11,416 nucleotides of DNA from G039029935 sp039029935 (GCA_039029935.1 JBCCFC010000313.1:1-11416); one strand, 5' to 3'. Counted from the first letter of the stretch, positions 1 to 7,465 are shown. Program-made: numbers and translations. Notes: generated from the sequence alone by a model not told the origin.

Positions 1-2
1 CA

Positions 3-83
3 CCAGAAGGCCTGGATGATGATGACGACGATGACGAAACGGTCGAGAAAACCGGCTTTTTCGGCTTGTTCAAACGCAAGTAG
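3..83 (+). CDS. C-terminal end of a truncated protein with an acidic tail
   Basis: This frame is open from the window edge to a TAG at 81-83 and gives the last 26 residues of a protein that starts outside the window. The peptide has a run of seven aspartates, then a short mixed stretch, and ends in a hydrophobic and basic tail (TGFFGLFKRK). Acidic runs followed by a basic amphipathic end occur on many cytosolic and membrane-associated proteins, so no function can be assigned. The gene converges on yvcK with 59 bp between the stops. The other two forward frames lack a comparable reading: one stops within the first 20 bases. Confidence is limited because only 81 bases are visible. Confidence 0.5.
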   Translation, partial: PEGLDDDDDDDETVEKTGFFGLFKRK

Positions 84-142
84 ATTCTCCTGCGTCGCGA
101 CGACGTAGCCCCTACCCATCGGTCAATAATAGTTTCATTGCT

Positions 143-1516
143 TTAGGAGCGGCTCCTTAATTCTGTATAGACTTCCATCAAACGCGCGGCCAATTTGTTG
201 GAATCATGATGCCAAGGGCGTTCCTCATGTACAAGATCACCTGTAAAGAGCTGGTAGTCAATCTCTTCACCCTCCATTGGCAACGTAACCCACTGACCAA
301 ATTCGGATGGTGGCACCGACTCATCATAATTATGGTTGGCAAGAACCGTTGTAAAGGCATCACCCGCATGTTGATGCAGATGGCGCATGTGGTCGGTGAC
401 ACTGAAATGATCGGTTTCGCCCGGTTGGGTGGCAACATTGCACAGGTAGATACATGGCACTTCTGACGCGGCAATTGTGTCGCTGATGGCGGGCACAAGC
501 AGATTTGGCATGACACTTGTGAAGAAACTACCAGGCCCTGCGACAATCAGGTCGGCTTCTTGGATAGCACGTAGGGCATTGGCATAGGCGCGCGGTGACT
601 CGGGTTTGATATACACGCCTGTGACCTTGCCACCCGTGTTGGGGAGTTGACTTTCACCCTCGACAAATTCAGTCTCCTCGCTACCATCGGCGCGCTGGTG
701 TGTAATACGCGCACAAAGCGTAATCTGCTCGAGTGTACTTGGCAGCACACGCCCCTGTACAGACAAAATGCGACTACTCTCAGCAAGTCCTTTCTCAAAA
801 CTGCCTGTCACCCCCGTCATAGCAGCGATAAAAAGGTTGCCAAAGCTATGCCCATCCAACTCACTTTTCTCTGTGGGCATTTCGGCATCACCATCAAGAT
901 AGTCGCTGGTATCAAACCGGTATTGAAAAAGGTCACGCATCAGCCCTTCAGCGTCGCTTAGTGCAGCGATATTGTTGCGAAAATCCCCCGGTGGTAACAT
1001 GCCCATTTGACGCCGTAACCGACCACTGCTGCCACCATCATCTGCAACGGTCACAATGGCTGTGATATTGTCTGTGTAGCGACGTAGCCCACGTAACAAC
1101 TGAGGCATGCCCGTGCCACCACCAATGGCGACAACTTTGGGACCTTGCCGCTGGGTCTGCCGCTGGAGAAAGGTGTTGACCATTTGAAGCCCATTGGCCT
1201 TGGATTCTCTGGGCGAAAAAGCGGTGGCAATGGTTTTGCCGCTCTGCCACATACCGAGTGTAATCAGCCCAAATCCCACTGTCAATAAAAGGAGTGCCCG
1301 CGCCCAATCAGGCCATGCTTTTAATGAGATGATATAGACAAAATCAGGTAATTGGTTGGTGATATAGGATTCACGGATCGCAAAGGCGAAGCCTAACCCC
1401 ATGATGGTGATGCCAACAAAAAGAAGCAGTAGCCATCGTTTTAAATAGGTACCGGGTCTAAACAAGAGCGACCAGTCGGTCTTTGTTGAATGTGTTTGTA
1501 TCTGTGTTTTGGACAT
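143..1516 (-). CDS. yvcK: YvcK/CofD-like protein (gluconeogenesis factor, UDP-GlcNAc-binding) with membrane-anchored N-terminus
   Basis: The 457-residue product has two hydrophobic segments at about 27-47 and 72-91, then a basic linker, then a complete YvcK domain from about residue 126. Family motifs are in order: the nucleotide-sugar loop GGGTG (132-136), ADDGGSSGRLR (158-168), PPGDFRNN (175-182), HSFGNL (223-228), AGPGS (326-330) and CNVATQPGETD (359-369). Characterised YvcK proteins bind UDP-N-acetylglucosamine and help control cell shape and carbon flow between gluconeogenesis and peptidoglycan precursors. The Bacillus form is about 317 residues without membrane segments, so the extra length is the N-terminal anchor. 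This longer type is, to my knowledge, also found in other phyla such as cyanobacteria. The usual partners rapZ and whiA are not next to it here. ATG at 1514-1516 has no clear Shine-Dalgarno sequence. The family call is very secure; the physiological role here is by analogy. Confidence 0.96.
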   Translation of the reverse strand: MSKTQIQTHSTKTDWSLLFRPGTYLKRWLLLLFVGITIMGLGFAFAIRESYITNQLPDFVYIISLKAWPDWARALLLLTVGFGLITLGMWQSGKTIATAFSPRESKANGLQMVNTFLQRQTQRQGPKVVAIGGGTGMPQLLRGLRRYTDNITAIVTVADDGGSSGRLRRQMGMLPPGDFRNNIAALSDAEGLMRDLFQYRFDTSDYLDGDAEMPTEKSELDGHSFGNLFIAAMTGVTGSFEKGLAESSRILSVQGRVLPSTLEQITLCARITHQRADGSEETEFVEGESQLPNTGGKVTGVYIKPESPRAYANALRAIQEADLIVAGPGSFFTSVMPNLLVPAISDTIAASEVPCIYLCNVATQPGETDHFSVTDHMRHLHQHAGDAFTTVLANHNYDESVPPSEFGQWVTLPMEGEEIDYQLFTGDLVHEERPWHHDSNKLAARLMEVYTELRSRS

Positions 1517-1530
1517 GTGAGCGTTCTCGC

Positions 1531-1558
1531 TTGTATATTCTGGAATTCATGATATAGT
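1531..1558 (+). promoter_or_regulatory. Possible promoter for the 1646-3055 lipoprotein gene
   Basis: In the 129-bp divergent region, TTGTAT (1531-1536) and TATAGT (1553-1558) are 16 bp apart and would start transcription near 1565, about 80 bp before the lipoprotein start. On the other strand TTACTA and TATACA, 17 bp apart, overlap the same bases and could serve yvcK. Both match the sigma-70 consensus only in part, so these are candidates. Confidence 0.3.
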
Positions 1559-1645
1559 AACCCTCATCAGAGCAAGCATATCAACACCATAGATACTCTC
1601 TGGATGCATCCATAGGCTGGCACACCGCCTTTTGATGAGTGGGTA

Positions 1646-3055
1646 TTGAATCGTATGTTCCAACAGTATTTTGATAAAAATAGGCATTATCTTAGCATAC
1701 AATTACGTCACCTGTATGATCAATCAATACAGATAAACAGAAACCCCATTCTTTTCTGTATTGTTTTCTTCGTTGTTGGGTTGATACTCAGTGGCTGTAC
1801 ACGCGCACGTACAGAAACCGTCAGCTTAACGTTAGATTTTACCGAAATCTTACCCAGCGATTGGACACCAACACAAGATTGGCAACCCTTTAGTATTGAT
1901 GGGGATGTCGCGACGGAATACTTGGTTCTCTACACCTATAACCAAGGAAATCTTGGCGTTCACCCTGTTGGTGCGGCTATCTATGATTCGCAGCAAGATT
2001 CAAAGATGGTGATGGGAGAGACTGTACGAATGCCCAACCAACCCTCTGGGCTGATGATTTCCTATCGTATTTTGCCCAGCTATTGGCAAGGGACGGGACA
2101 CGGATTTATTGCACAAAGCAACGAAAGCACCACGTCTTACTATGTCACCCGTACAGATGCGAATGAGCTTGGTCTTGCCAGAGCAGAGCGTGAAAAAGAA
2201 CCTACGCCCGAACCAACACCGGATGAAGAGGGGAACGTCCCCATCTTCATTGATCAATATGACGAATTGATTATCCTGGGTGGGAATACCCGTATGACGG
2301 TGATTTGGTGGAAGAATGCCAAGGATGGATATGGTGTCACCCAAGTCTATGCACCGGGTGGGTTACGCAACCTGGATTGGAGTGGTGGTGAGGTCGGACA
2401 ATACCCCATAAAATCGCTGCAAGGATTTTATCCACGCCATGATCGCAGTATGCTCTGCGAGCAAGTGTCCTACGAACGCACAACCGATACAATAGACGAC
2501 CGTTCTCAGGGGGGCGAAGCGGCATGGCAACAGTCCATTACGTATCAGTCTATATCAAGAGGGTTAACCTTTTGTCATGGCATCCCTGAACATCCCTTCT
2601 ACCCTGAAGGTGTAGTATTGGCCTATCTGAATACACCTCAACAGCACGGCCATCTATTGGACGACGATTTGCCCGCAACACAAAAGAAACGCATTGAGAG
2701 TGTCATTGGGTTTGATAGCTTGATTCGTGTTCATGATATCCGCGCCTATGCAACCGTGCCCGTCTCGGCAGTTGAGCAGATGGATAGCGAAGCACCGCTC
2801 GATACCTCTGTCTGTGTCGAGTTGATTGTGAAACCGGATGCACAAACACAGGCCCAGTCAGATTCACGGGCAGGTTCACAGTCAGACCTACAGACCCGTG
2901 CAACCGAAGTACGGCGCTACCTCAACTTCTCGGTGCGTCACCGACCACCTGATTTTGACAATCGACTCACCGACCGTTTGACCATTGTCGATGTAAATAC
3001 GGTTGCGTATGCGCCAGAGTTACCCACGATGCGTTGTGATGAAGTGATTGAGTAG
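1646..3055 (+). CDS. Hypothetical lipoprotein of unknown family
   Basis: The 469-residue product has a basic N-terminal stretch, a hydrophobic segment at about 35-50 and a lipobox LSGC with the lipidated cysteine at residue 51. This predicts export and anchoring to the outer face of the cytoplasmic membrane. The region before the hydrophobic core is about 33 residues, long for a lipoprotein signal. The first codon is TTG (1646) and an in-frame ATG sits three codons later (1655); neither has a strong ribosome site, and no other in-frame Met precedes the signal core. The mature part is rich in beta-type sequence and aromatics, with a Pro/Glu-rich joint (EPTPEPTPDEE) at about 185-195 splitting two possible domains. 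Later cysteines (for example Cys271) are few. I recognise no catalytic motif or known family. It is divergent from yvcK and convergent with the STAND gene, so it is probably transcribed alone. The stop codon TAG abuts the heptamer array. Confidence 0.85.
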   Translation: MNRMFQQYFDKNRHYLSIQLRHLYDQSIQINRNPILFCIVFFVVGLILSGCTRARTETVSLTLDFTEILPSDWTPTQDWQPFSIDGDVATEYLVLYTYNQGNLGVHPVGAAIYDSQQDSKMVMGETVRMPNQPSGLMISYRILPSYWQGTGHGFIAQSNESTTSYYVTRTDANELGLARAEREKEPTPEPTPDEEGNVPIFIDQYDELIILGGNTRMTVIWWKNAKDGYGVTQVYAPGGLRNLDWSGGEVGQYPIKSLQGFYPRHDRSMLCEQVSYERTTDTIDDRSQGGEAAWQQSITYQSISRGLTFCHGIPEHPFYPEGVVLAYLNTPQQHGHLLDDDLPATQKKRIESVIGFDSLIRVHDIRAYATVPVSAVEQMDSEAPLDTSVCVELIVKPDAQTQAQSDSRAGSQSDLQTRATEVRRYLNFSVRHRPPDFDNRLTDRLTIVDVNTVAYAPELPTMRCDEVIE

Positions 3056-3104
3056 TTGACAGTTGACAGTTGATAGTTGACAGTTGACAGTTGACAGTTG
3101 ATAG
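3056..3104. repeat. Heptamer tandem array, seven copies of TTGACAG/TTGATAG
   Basis: Seven contiguous 7-bp units fill 49 bp directly after the lipoprotein stop codon: five are TTGACAG and two (third and seventh) are TTGATAG. The stop codon TAG itself reads as the end of an eighth partial unit. There are no spacers, so this is a simple tandem array and not CRISPR. It lies in the 91-bp gap between two convergent genes. Short tandemly repeated heptamers are known from cyanobacteria and other environmental bacteria. The remainder of the gap (3105-3146) shows no convincing terminator. Confidence 0.95.
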
Positions 3105-3146
3105 CGATGCATGATTTTGATTTGGTGCGTGTCGGCACGAACACCA

Positions 3147-5798
3147 TCAATCCAACCCAATGCCCAAATGGATCCGCAACCACACCCAAAAGATCGGCAT
3201 CCGTAATCGCCACGCCTCGCCTTCATCTACCTGCATCACTAAATCACGATTTTGCAAGACACCCAAGGTGTCCCACACATCCTGATCGGTAAGTGTCGTC
3301 TGTTTGGTCAGTTCCGGCAGGGAAAGCGTGGCATTGGCCTGGGCGTGTGCAAAGGATTGTAGGATACGCTTATGCATAGCAAAGGGGCGCACTTGGTCAT
3401 TCCACAGCCCGTCAAAGTAGCGATCTTGTTTGAGCATAAAGGCATCATCCAACACGGCATCCAAATCGGACAAGCCTACTTGGACTTTTTGAGGGCGGCG
3501 TTTTTTCTGCTCTTCGACAATGCGTGGCGCAATCTGTGTGACCAGATCGTGGCAGATGCGCTGGATCATGTAGGGGTGGCCGTTGGTCATACGATGAAGG
3601 TGGGCAACCACATCGGGCGCGTAGGTGATATCGGGTGGTATGGTGCGGTTTGTGACCAAATCAGTCATCAACGTTTGCGAAAGGGGGGGAGGTAGGTACG
3701 ACACCTTGATATTGCTAAAGATACCATTGGTGCCGACCAAGGCATGTTGATAGGCATCGCTCATCTCCTCTAGCTGATGCAATCCAGAGGCAATGACGTG
3801 GATACGAGCATGATTGACCAAGCTGTGAATCAACGAGTATATTTGCACTGGAAGGATGCCTGCCTGCACCGCCGTCTCTAGGGCTTCATATTCATCCAGC
3901 CCTAAAATGATCGATGCCTCCGCAGGCATGTGCGCAAGCACTTCATCCACAAAATGATGGAAGGCATGTCGTGCGCCATCACTCAAATCCTGTGCGTGAT
4001 AGTAATGGGCAAATTCGGGTGCAGGCACGATATCGCCAAAGCGCTGTTGGGTTGCCAGATGCATGGCTGTGGCAAGGATAAAATAGAAATCGTTGAGATT
4101 TTTGGTGGTTTCAAGCTCATAGACCAAATCCAGCGTCACCACCAGCCAGTCCGCAGGCACATAGTCATAGAGATTGTAGAGCATACTCGTTTTACCCATA
4201 CACCGATGTCCATAGAGAATGATGGTGATGGGGGTGTCGTGGACTGTGTTATTTTTTAAAGATTGGGCAATGGCGTGTAGGATATCTCCTCGCCCGATAA
4301 AGGCTGGCGGTGTGACGGGACCCCCTGTTAGATAGGGGTTTTCGACTGGTCGCCACGCTTCTTTCCACAGTTTTGACTGATAGTGTCCCTGCCCAACCAA
4401 GTGACGCCGTTGTGATGGCCCCATCACCTGAAGCGATTGCTGTCCTAGCATTGCCGAGTGGTCATTGGACAGTTGTTGCCAGACGCCAATCACGGTGGTG
4501 ATAATCTTTTTGTCATCGTTGGGTAGGGGAAACGCTGAAAATTCCTTTTCCTCAATTTGTTTGTTCAACTCATTGAGAAGGCTGTTGGCACGGTTCAATG
4601 CAAATGCAGCAGTTGATAAGTCATCATTGACACTGGCATTGAGCAGTTCAATCATAATATCAATCAGCGCATCAAACATCACTCTCACGTCTTCAGAGGC
4701 AGGTTTGCGATAGTCGTTGCGAAAGAAAGAGCTACTTTTATTGACTTCATCCTCAACATGAAAAAACTTACTCCATGCAGAAAGATAATGTGCATTGAAG
4801 GTCATGCTGTCAACCCGAGGGGCAAAGTCAGTTCGTGTCCCTTCCTGAATCTGCCAATTGAATGCTCGATTCTTGGGTTCATCGTCCGTTTGCTTTTCTT
4901 TAAAGGGCATCTGCACATCAGCAAACGACTCAAAGACAGTACGAAACGTTTCCACCTGTATAGAGGGCAACTGCTTTTTTACCGCTGGCTCAACAAGAAT
5001 CAAGCGTTTGATAATCGGCCATAGCTCCACACGCAATGGCAGGAAAGTTTCTGGCTCTTTGCCTAGTCCTAGCTCAACCCACAGTTTGGCAATTTCGGAG
5101 TCCTCCGGCAATAAGTTTTCCATCGCTTCCGCTTCGGTCAAAAAGAGAAAGCCAATACGTTTCAGTCGTTCTTCCAGTTGGATTTCCAGCTCTGGCAAAA
5201 TCTGTTCAAACTCAATCGAGGTTGGTGTCAAGATATCAAGTTTGTTGCTCAACTGTGTTGACGTCAGTGCTTCTGGATTGTTCGCCAACCCACTGCGTTC
5301 AATCACTGGATTGAGTACATCTTCAAAGACCTCTGCCGTAATGATCTGGATTCGTTTCAAGCGTTCACGATCATCCAAGGCAAGCACTGCTAACGTCTCG
5401 TCTGGAAATTGATCAAAGGTTTCATGGGGTGCGTATTCAACATCAAAATAAACAAAATAACCGATCTTCGTCCCCGCGACGTCCAGCCCATTCACTTCCA
5501 TGGACAGTTTCTTTCTGGCGGTGACATAGGGCGGTCCCGTCTTTTCAATAAAGCGTAGATGCAGCGATGGGCGACGAATCGTCCTATCCATATTGGCCGC
5601 AGAGAAGGGTCCCGTAATAAATGATACCCACCATTTGGGCAATTGACTCTTGACGCTAGGACGCACAAAACGGTCCAACTTACCCATAAAATAGACAGGT
5701 TGCCGCATATCATCATAGACGATGAAGCGTTTGAGAACCAGTAGCGGGGTCAGGAGTAATAGAATGATAAAAATAAAAAAGCCAAGAATTGCAAGCAT
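3147..5798 (-). CDS. Membrane-anchored SPFH/band-7-like protein fused to a STAND/AAA ATPase with C-terminal winged helix
   Basis: The 883-residue product starts with one strong membrane helix (about 3-22). Residues 25-225 follow the layout of an SPFH/band-7 domain: MDRTIRRPSLHLRF (70-83), paired beta strands GTKIGYFVYFDVEYAP (109-124), then helices ending in a GF element near 216. This part is an inference from layout, not a sure match. After a helical middle (about 230-480) comes a STAND/AAA_16-type ATPase introduced by NPYLTGGPVTPPAFIGR (487-503). It has Walker A GHRCMGKTS (530-538), Walker B IILGLDEYE (630-638), a sensor-1-like strand IHVIASG (666-672) and the NGHPYMIQ element (739-746). 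A winged helix fills about 805-875. No separate effector such as a nuclease, TIR or protease is visible. The start ATG at 5796-5798 lacks a good ribosome site. It lies 165 bp downstream of the solute-binding gene, and the two may be co-transcribed. ATPase call about 0.9, SPFH call about 0.45. Confidence 0.9.
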   Translation of the reverse strand: MLAILGFFIFIILLLLTPLLVLKRFIVYDDMRQPVYFMGKLDRFVRPSVKSQLPKWWVSFITGPFSAANMDRTIRRPSLHLRFIEKTGPPYVTARKKLSMEVNGLDVAGTKIGYFVYFDVEYAPHETFDQFPDETLAVLALDDRERLKRIQIITAEVFEDVLNPVIERSGLANNPEALTSTQLSNKLDILTPTSIEFEQILPELEIQLEERLKRIGFLFLTEAEAMENLLPEDSEIAKLWVELGLGKEPETFLPLRVELWPIIKRLILVEPAVKKQLPSIQVETFRTVFESFADVQMPFKEKQTDDEPKNRAFNWQIQEGTRTDFAPRVDSMTFNAHYLSAWSKFFHVEDEVNKSSSFFRNDYRKPASEDVRVMFDALIDIMIELLNASVNDDLSTAAFALNRANSLLNELNKQIEEKEFSAFPLPNDDKKIITTVIGVWQQLSNDHSAMLGQQSLQVMGPSQRRHLVGQGHYQSKLWKEAWRPVENPYLTGGPVTPPAFIGRGDILHAIAQSLKNNTVHDTPITIILYGHRCMGKTSMLYNLYDYVPADWLVVTLDLVYELETTKNLNDFYFILATAMHLATQQRFGDIVPAPEFAHYYHAQDLSDGARHAFHHFVDEVLAHMPAEASIILGLDEYEALETAVQAGILPVQIYSLIHSLVNHARIHVIASGLHQLEEMSDAYQHALVGTNGIFSNIKVSYLPPPLSQTLMTDLVTNRTIPPDITYAPDVVAHLHRMTNGHPYMIQRICHDLVTQIAPRIVEEQKKRRPQKVQVGLSDLDAVLDDAFMLKQDRYFDGLWNDQVRPFAMHKRILQSFAHAQANATLSLPELTKQTTLTDQDVWDTLGVLQNRDLVMQVDEGEAWRLRMPIFWVWLRIHLGIGLD

Positions 5799-5827
5799 AA
5801 GTTTTACTGTTATGTTCTATACAAAGT

Positions 5828-5969
5828 AAGTCAGCAGGTCAGTGGGTCAGTAGGTCAGTAGATCAGTGGTCGGTAGGTCAGTACCGAATACTGACACACC
5901 GGATACCGACGCACCGACCTACCGAATACCGATCTACCGAATACCGATCTACCGAATACCGATCTACCG
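5828..5969. repeat. Inverted pair of short tandem repeat arrays (TCAGTAGG / TCGGTATTCGGTAGA)
   Basis: The 165-bp gap between the solute-binding and STAND genes is almost filled by 7-8-bp units. From about 5828 to 5883 they read on the plus strand as variants of GGTCAGTA. From about 5889 to 5969 the same kind of unit reads on the minus strand. The last part is a regular 15-bp period (CGGTAGA plus TCGGTATT) in three near-identical copies. The stop codon of the solute-binding gene, TAG at 5964-5966, is inside the first minus-strand unit (CGGTAG). Because the orientation switches, the array can fold on itself. Confidence 0.9.
5871..5901. other. Hairpin at the centre of the inverted array
   Basis: GTCAGTA (5877-5883) and TACTGAC (5889-5895) form a perfect 7-bp stem around the loop CCGAA. 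Beyond a 2x2 internal mismatch, CGGT (5871-5874) pairs with ACCG (5898-5901). No T run follows on either strand, so a classical intrinsic terminator is not supported, but the structure could affect read-through into the STAND gene. Confidence 0.6.
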
Positions 5970-7250
5970 TCCATTATACGCTCTATCCAACGTCGCCTGA
6001 AACTCCAGAATATCCCCGGGCTCACCACGCTGAACGTTGCGCAAGTATGACGAATAGTTGCGAGAAACCGTTCCTTGGTTCTGGAAGGGAATGCTAAAGA
6101 AGAGAGAGCTACTGACATCATCCGCTGATTGAATGATGTCCAATCCCAATGCGATGTCTTCGTCGATGATGGACATATCCGGATTGGCGGGGACAAAATC
6201 ATTGCTCACATTGGCCTCTTGGGTAAAGACGGTTTTGATCTCATCACTGCCGAGAAAGGCAAGATAACGCAATACTTCGATACGATTGGGCGCATTACTT
6301 GGTATCATATAGCCAAAGGAGGTGGCAATTTCACCCACAGGCAAGGTCGGGTCAATGATCGGGAAACGGAAGAAGTCAAGTTCATCACGGAACTTCTGCG
6401 GGAAATCGCTGTCGGGTGCGCCCAGCATCATCACGGCTTTGTTTGTCGCCAACTGCCCATTGTCACCACGAATCACACTTGATACGGCATCATTCTCACT
6501 CATATTTACCGCATTATCGAGAAAATAGCCGCTGAGGAGCAAGAACTGAAACATCTCCAACACATCGGTCACACGACTGTCTTCAAAATCAATCTCGCCG
6601 CTTATCAACGCACGACGGAATTCCGGTCCATTCATGCGCAGGTTGAGATAGTCAAACCAGATCGATACGTGCCAGCCACTATCACCCGCCAGTGCAAAGG
6701 GCGTGATGCCATTACTGAGCAAGGTGTCTGCAATGATCATGAGTTCATCCCACGTACTTGGCGGTTCAAAGCCAAATTGATCGAAAATCTCACGGTTGTA
6801 ATAGATACCAGTCCAGCCAACACCAATGGGCAACAGATACTGTTTACCGTCGTATGTACTCAACGCCTGCACCCCCGGTGGCATCGTATCGGTCAACCCT
6901 GTTTCCTGCCATACTTCGGTCAGGTCGGTGAGCACACCTTCGGCCACCACTTCATCCAGAAAATAGCTTGGAATCATCAACATGATGTCGGGTGGGTTTT
7001 CGGAGCGAATATACGAGATGGGCAATTGATTGTAGGTTGAGGTATCAAATTCAAGATGTGGATTGGTTTCCTCGAACTTTTCAATCGCGGCGTCCTCAGC
7101 CTCACCCGATGCATTGAACGTGATATAGTTGATGGCAATGGGCGTCGCATCGGGTGGAATAACCTCAGTTTCGCGGCGTCCACAGCCGCTTAACACACCG
7201 AGTAGGAGGATGGTGGTTAGACAGTATATTGTTAGTTTGTGTTTCATCAT
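5964..7250 (-). CDS. ABC transporter family 1 extracellular solute-binding lipoprotein, probably sugar-type
   Basis: The 428-residue product has a short basic start, a hydrophobic core and the lipobox LSGC with the lipidated cysteine at residue 23, so it is exported and membrane-anchored. The mature protein has the family 1 (MalE/UgpB-like) pattern: ITFNASGEAEDAAIEKFEE near the start, the hinge-region run GKQYLLPIGVGWTGIYYNREIFDQFG (about 135-160), PPSTWDELMIIADTL (164-178) and a late pseudo-symmetric lobe with FGYMIPSNA. Such proteins usually capture sugars and hand them to a two-permease ABC importer. No permease or ATPase gene is within the window on either side, so it is an orphan: it may share a transporter encoded elsewhere or act as a sensor. 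Two ATGs are adjacent (7250 and 7247). AAGGA (7254-7258) is 3 nt from the first and 6 nt from the second, favouring 7247. The ligand cannot be told from the sequence. Confidence 0.93.
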   Translation of the reverse strand: MMKHKLTIYCLTTILLLGVLSGCGRRETEVIPPDATPIAINYITFNASGEAEDAAIEKFEETNPHLEFDTSTYNQLPISYIRSENPPDIMLMIPSYFLDEVVAEGVLTDLTEVWQETGLTDTMPPGVQALSTYDGKQYLLPIGVGWTGIYYNREIFDQFGFEPPSTWDELMIIADTLLSNGITPFALAGDSGWHVSIWFDYLNLRMNGPEFRRALISGEIDFEDSRVTDVLEMFQFLLLSGYFLDNAVNMSENDAVSSVIRGDNGQLATNKAVMMLGAPDSDFPQKFRDELDFFRFPIIDPTLPVGEIATSFGYMIPSNAPNRIEVLRYLAFLGSDEIKTVFTQEANVSNDFVPANPDMSIIDEDIALGLDIIQSADDVSSSLFFSIPFQNQGTVSRNYSSYLRNVQRGEPGDILEFQATLDRAYNGR

Positions 7251-7253
7251 TTA

Positions 7254-7258
7254 TCCTT
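7254..7258 (-). promoter_or_regulatory. Ribosome binding site AAGGA of the solute-binding protein gene
   Basis: Read on the minus strand, AAGGA precedes ATGATG. Its spacing is 3 nt to the first ATG and 6 nt to the second, which makes the second ATG (7245-7247) the likelier start and shortens the protein by one residue. Confidence 0.6.
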
Positions 7259-7279
7259 GTGTAAGAAATAAGCCTATAA

Positions 7280-7465
7280 AATACTACAGCGGATTTGGGT
7301 AAGGAACGGATTCTGGCTATTCACAAATTTAGGAGTATCCCAAAGTGTTACGCTAATAGCGATGACCTACGAGACACAATCTAACTCAGGAATTCCCGTT
7401 GAACTTGGGTTGTCGCATCTGTTACGAAAGAAATCCGTTCCCCAGCCCAAATCCGTTGTAGTATT
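7280..7465. mobile_element. MITE-like element, 186 bp, with 33/34-bp terminal inverted repeats
   Basis: The left arm (7280-7312) and the reverse complement of the right arm (7432-7465) align at about 30 of 34 positions. Both begin AATACTACA, continue CGGATTTGGG and end GAACGGATT; the differences are one base at position 10 and a 4-5-bp patch in the middle. The 119-bp core has no open frame of useful size and no transposase. Short non-coding elements with long inverted ends are typical of miniature elements mobilised in trans by a full-length relative. I could not define a clear target-site duplication; the flanks are AT-rich (TATAA on the left, ATAT on the right). It sits only about 30 bp upstream of the solute-binding gene start, so it is part of that gene's promoter or leader. 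Alternatives are a structured RNA or a cruciform regulatory site. Confidence 0.65.

Noticed and set aside
93..118. Palindrome CGTCGCGACG and GTAGCCCCTAC in the gap after the partial gene
   Set aside because: Both are short, lack a T run, and share only eight bases with the element at the right edge, so neither a terminator nor a repeat copy can be supported.
143..160. AGGAGC/GCTCCT hairpin at the end of yvcK as a terminator
   Set aside because: The loop is too small for the full stem, the usable stem is about five pairs, and no T run follows on the minus strand.
3056..3104. CRISPR array or a cluster of promoters
   Set aside because: Units are contiguous without spacers, and although TTGACA recurs, no -10 hexamer lies at a proper distance downstream.
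4858..5412. 184-codon Ser-rich plus-strand frame
   Set aside because: It lies wholly antisense to the STAND gene, has no ribosome site, and its composition reflects the complementary codons.
5855..6202. Minus-strand frame with a repeated SVFGR pentapeptide
   Set aside because: The pentapeptide is only the translation of the 15-bp repeat, and the rest overlaps the secure solute-binding gene in another frame.
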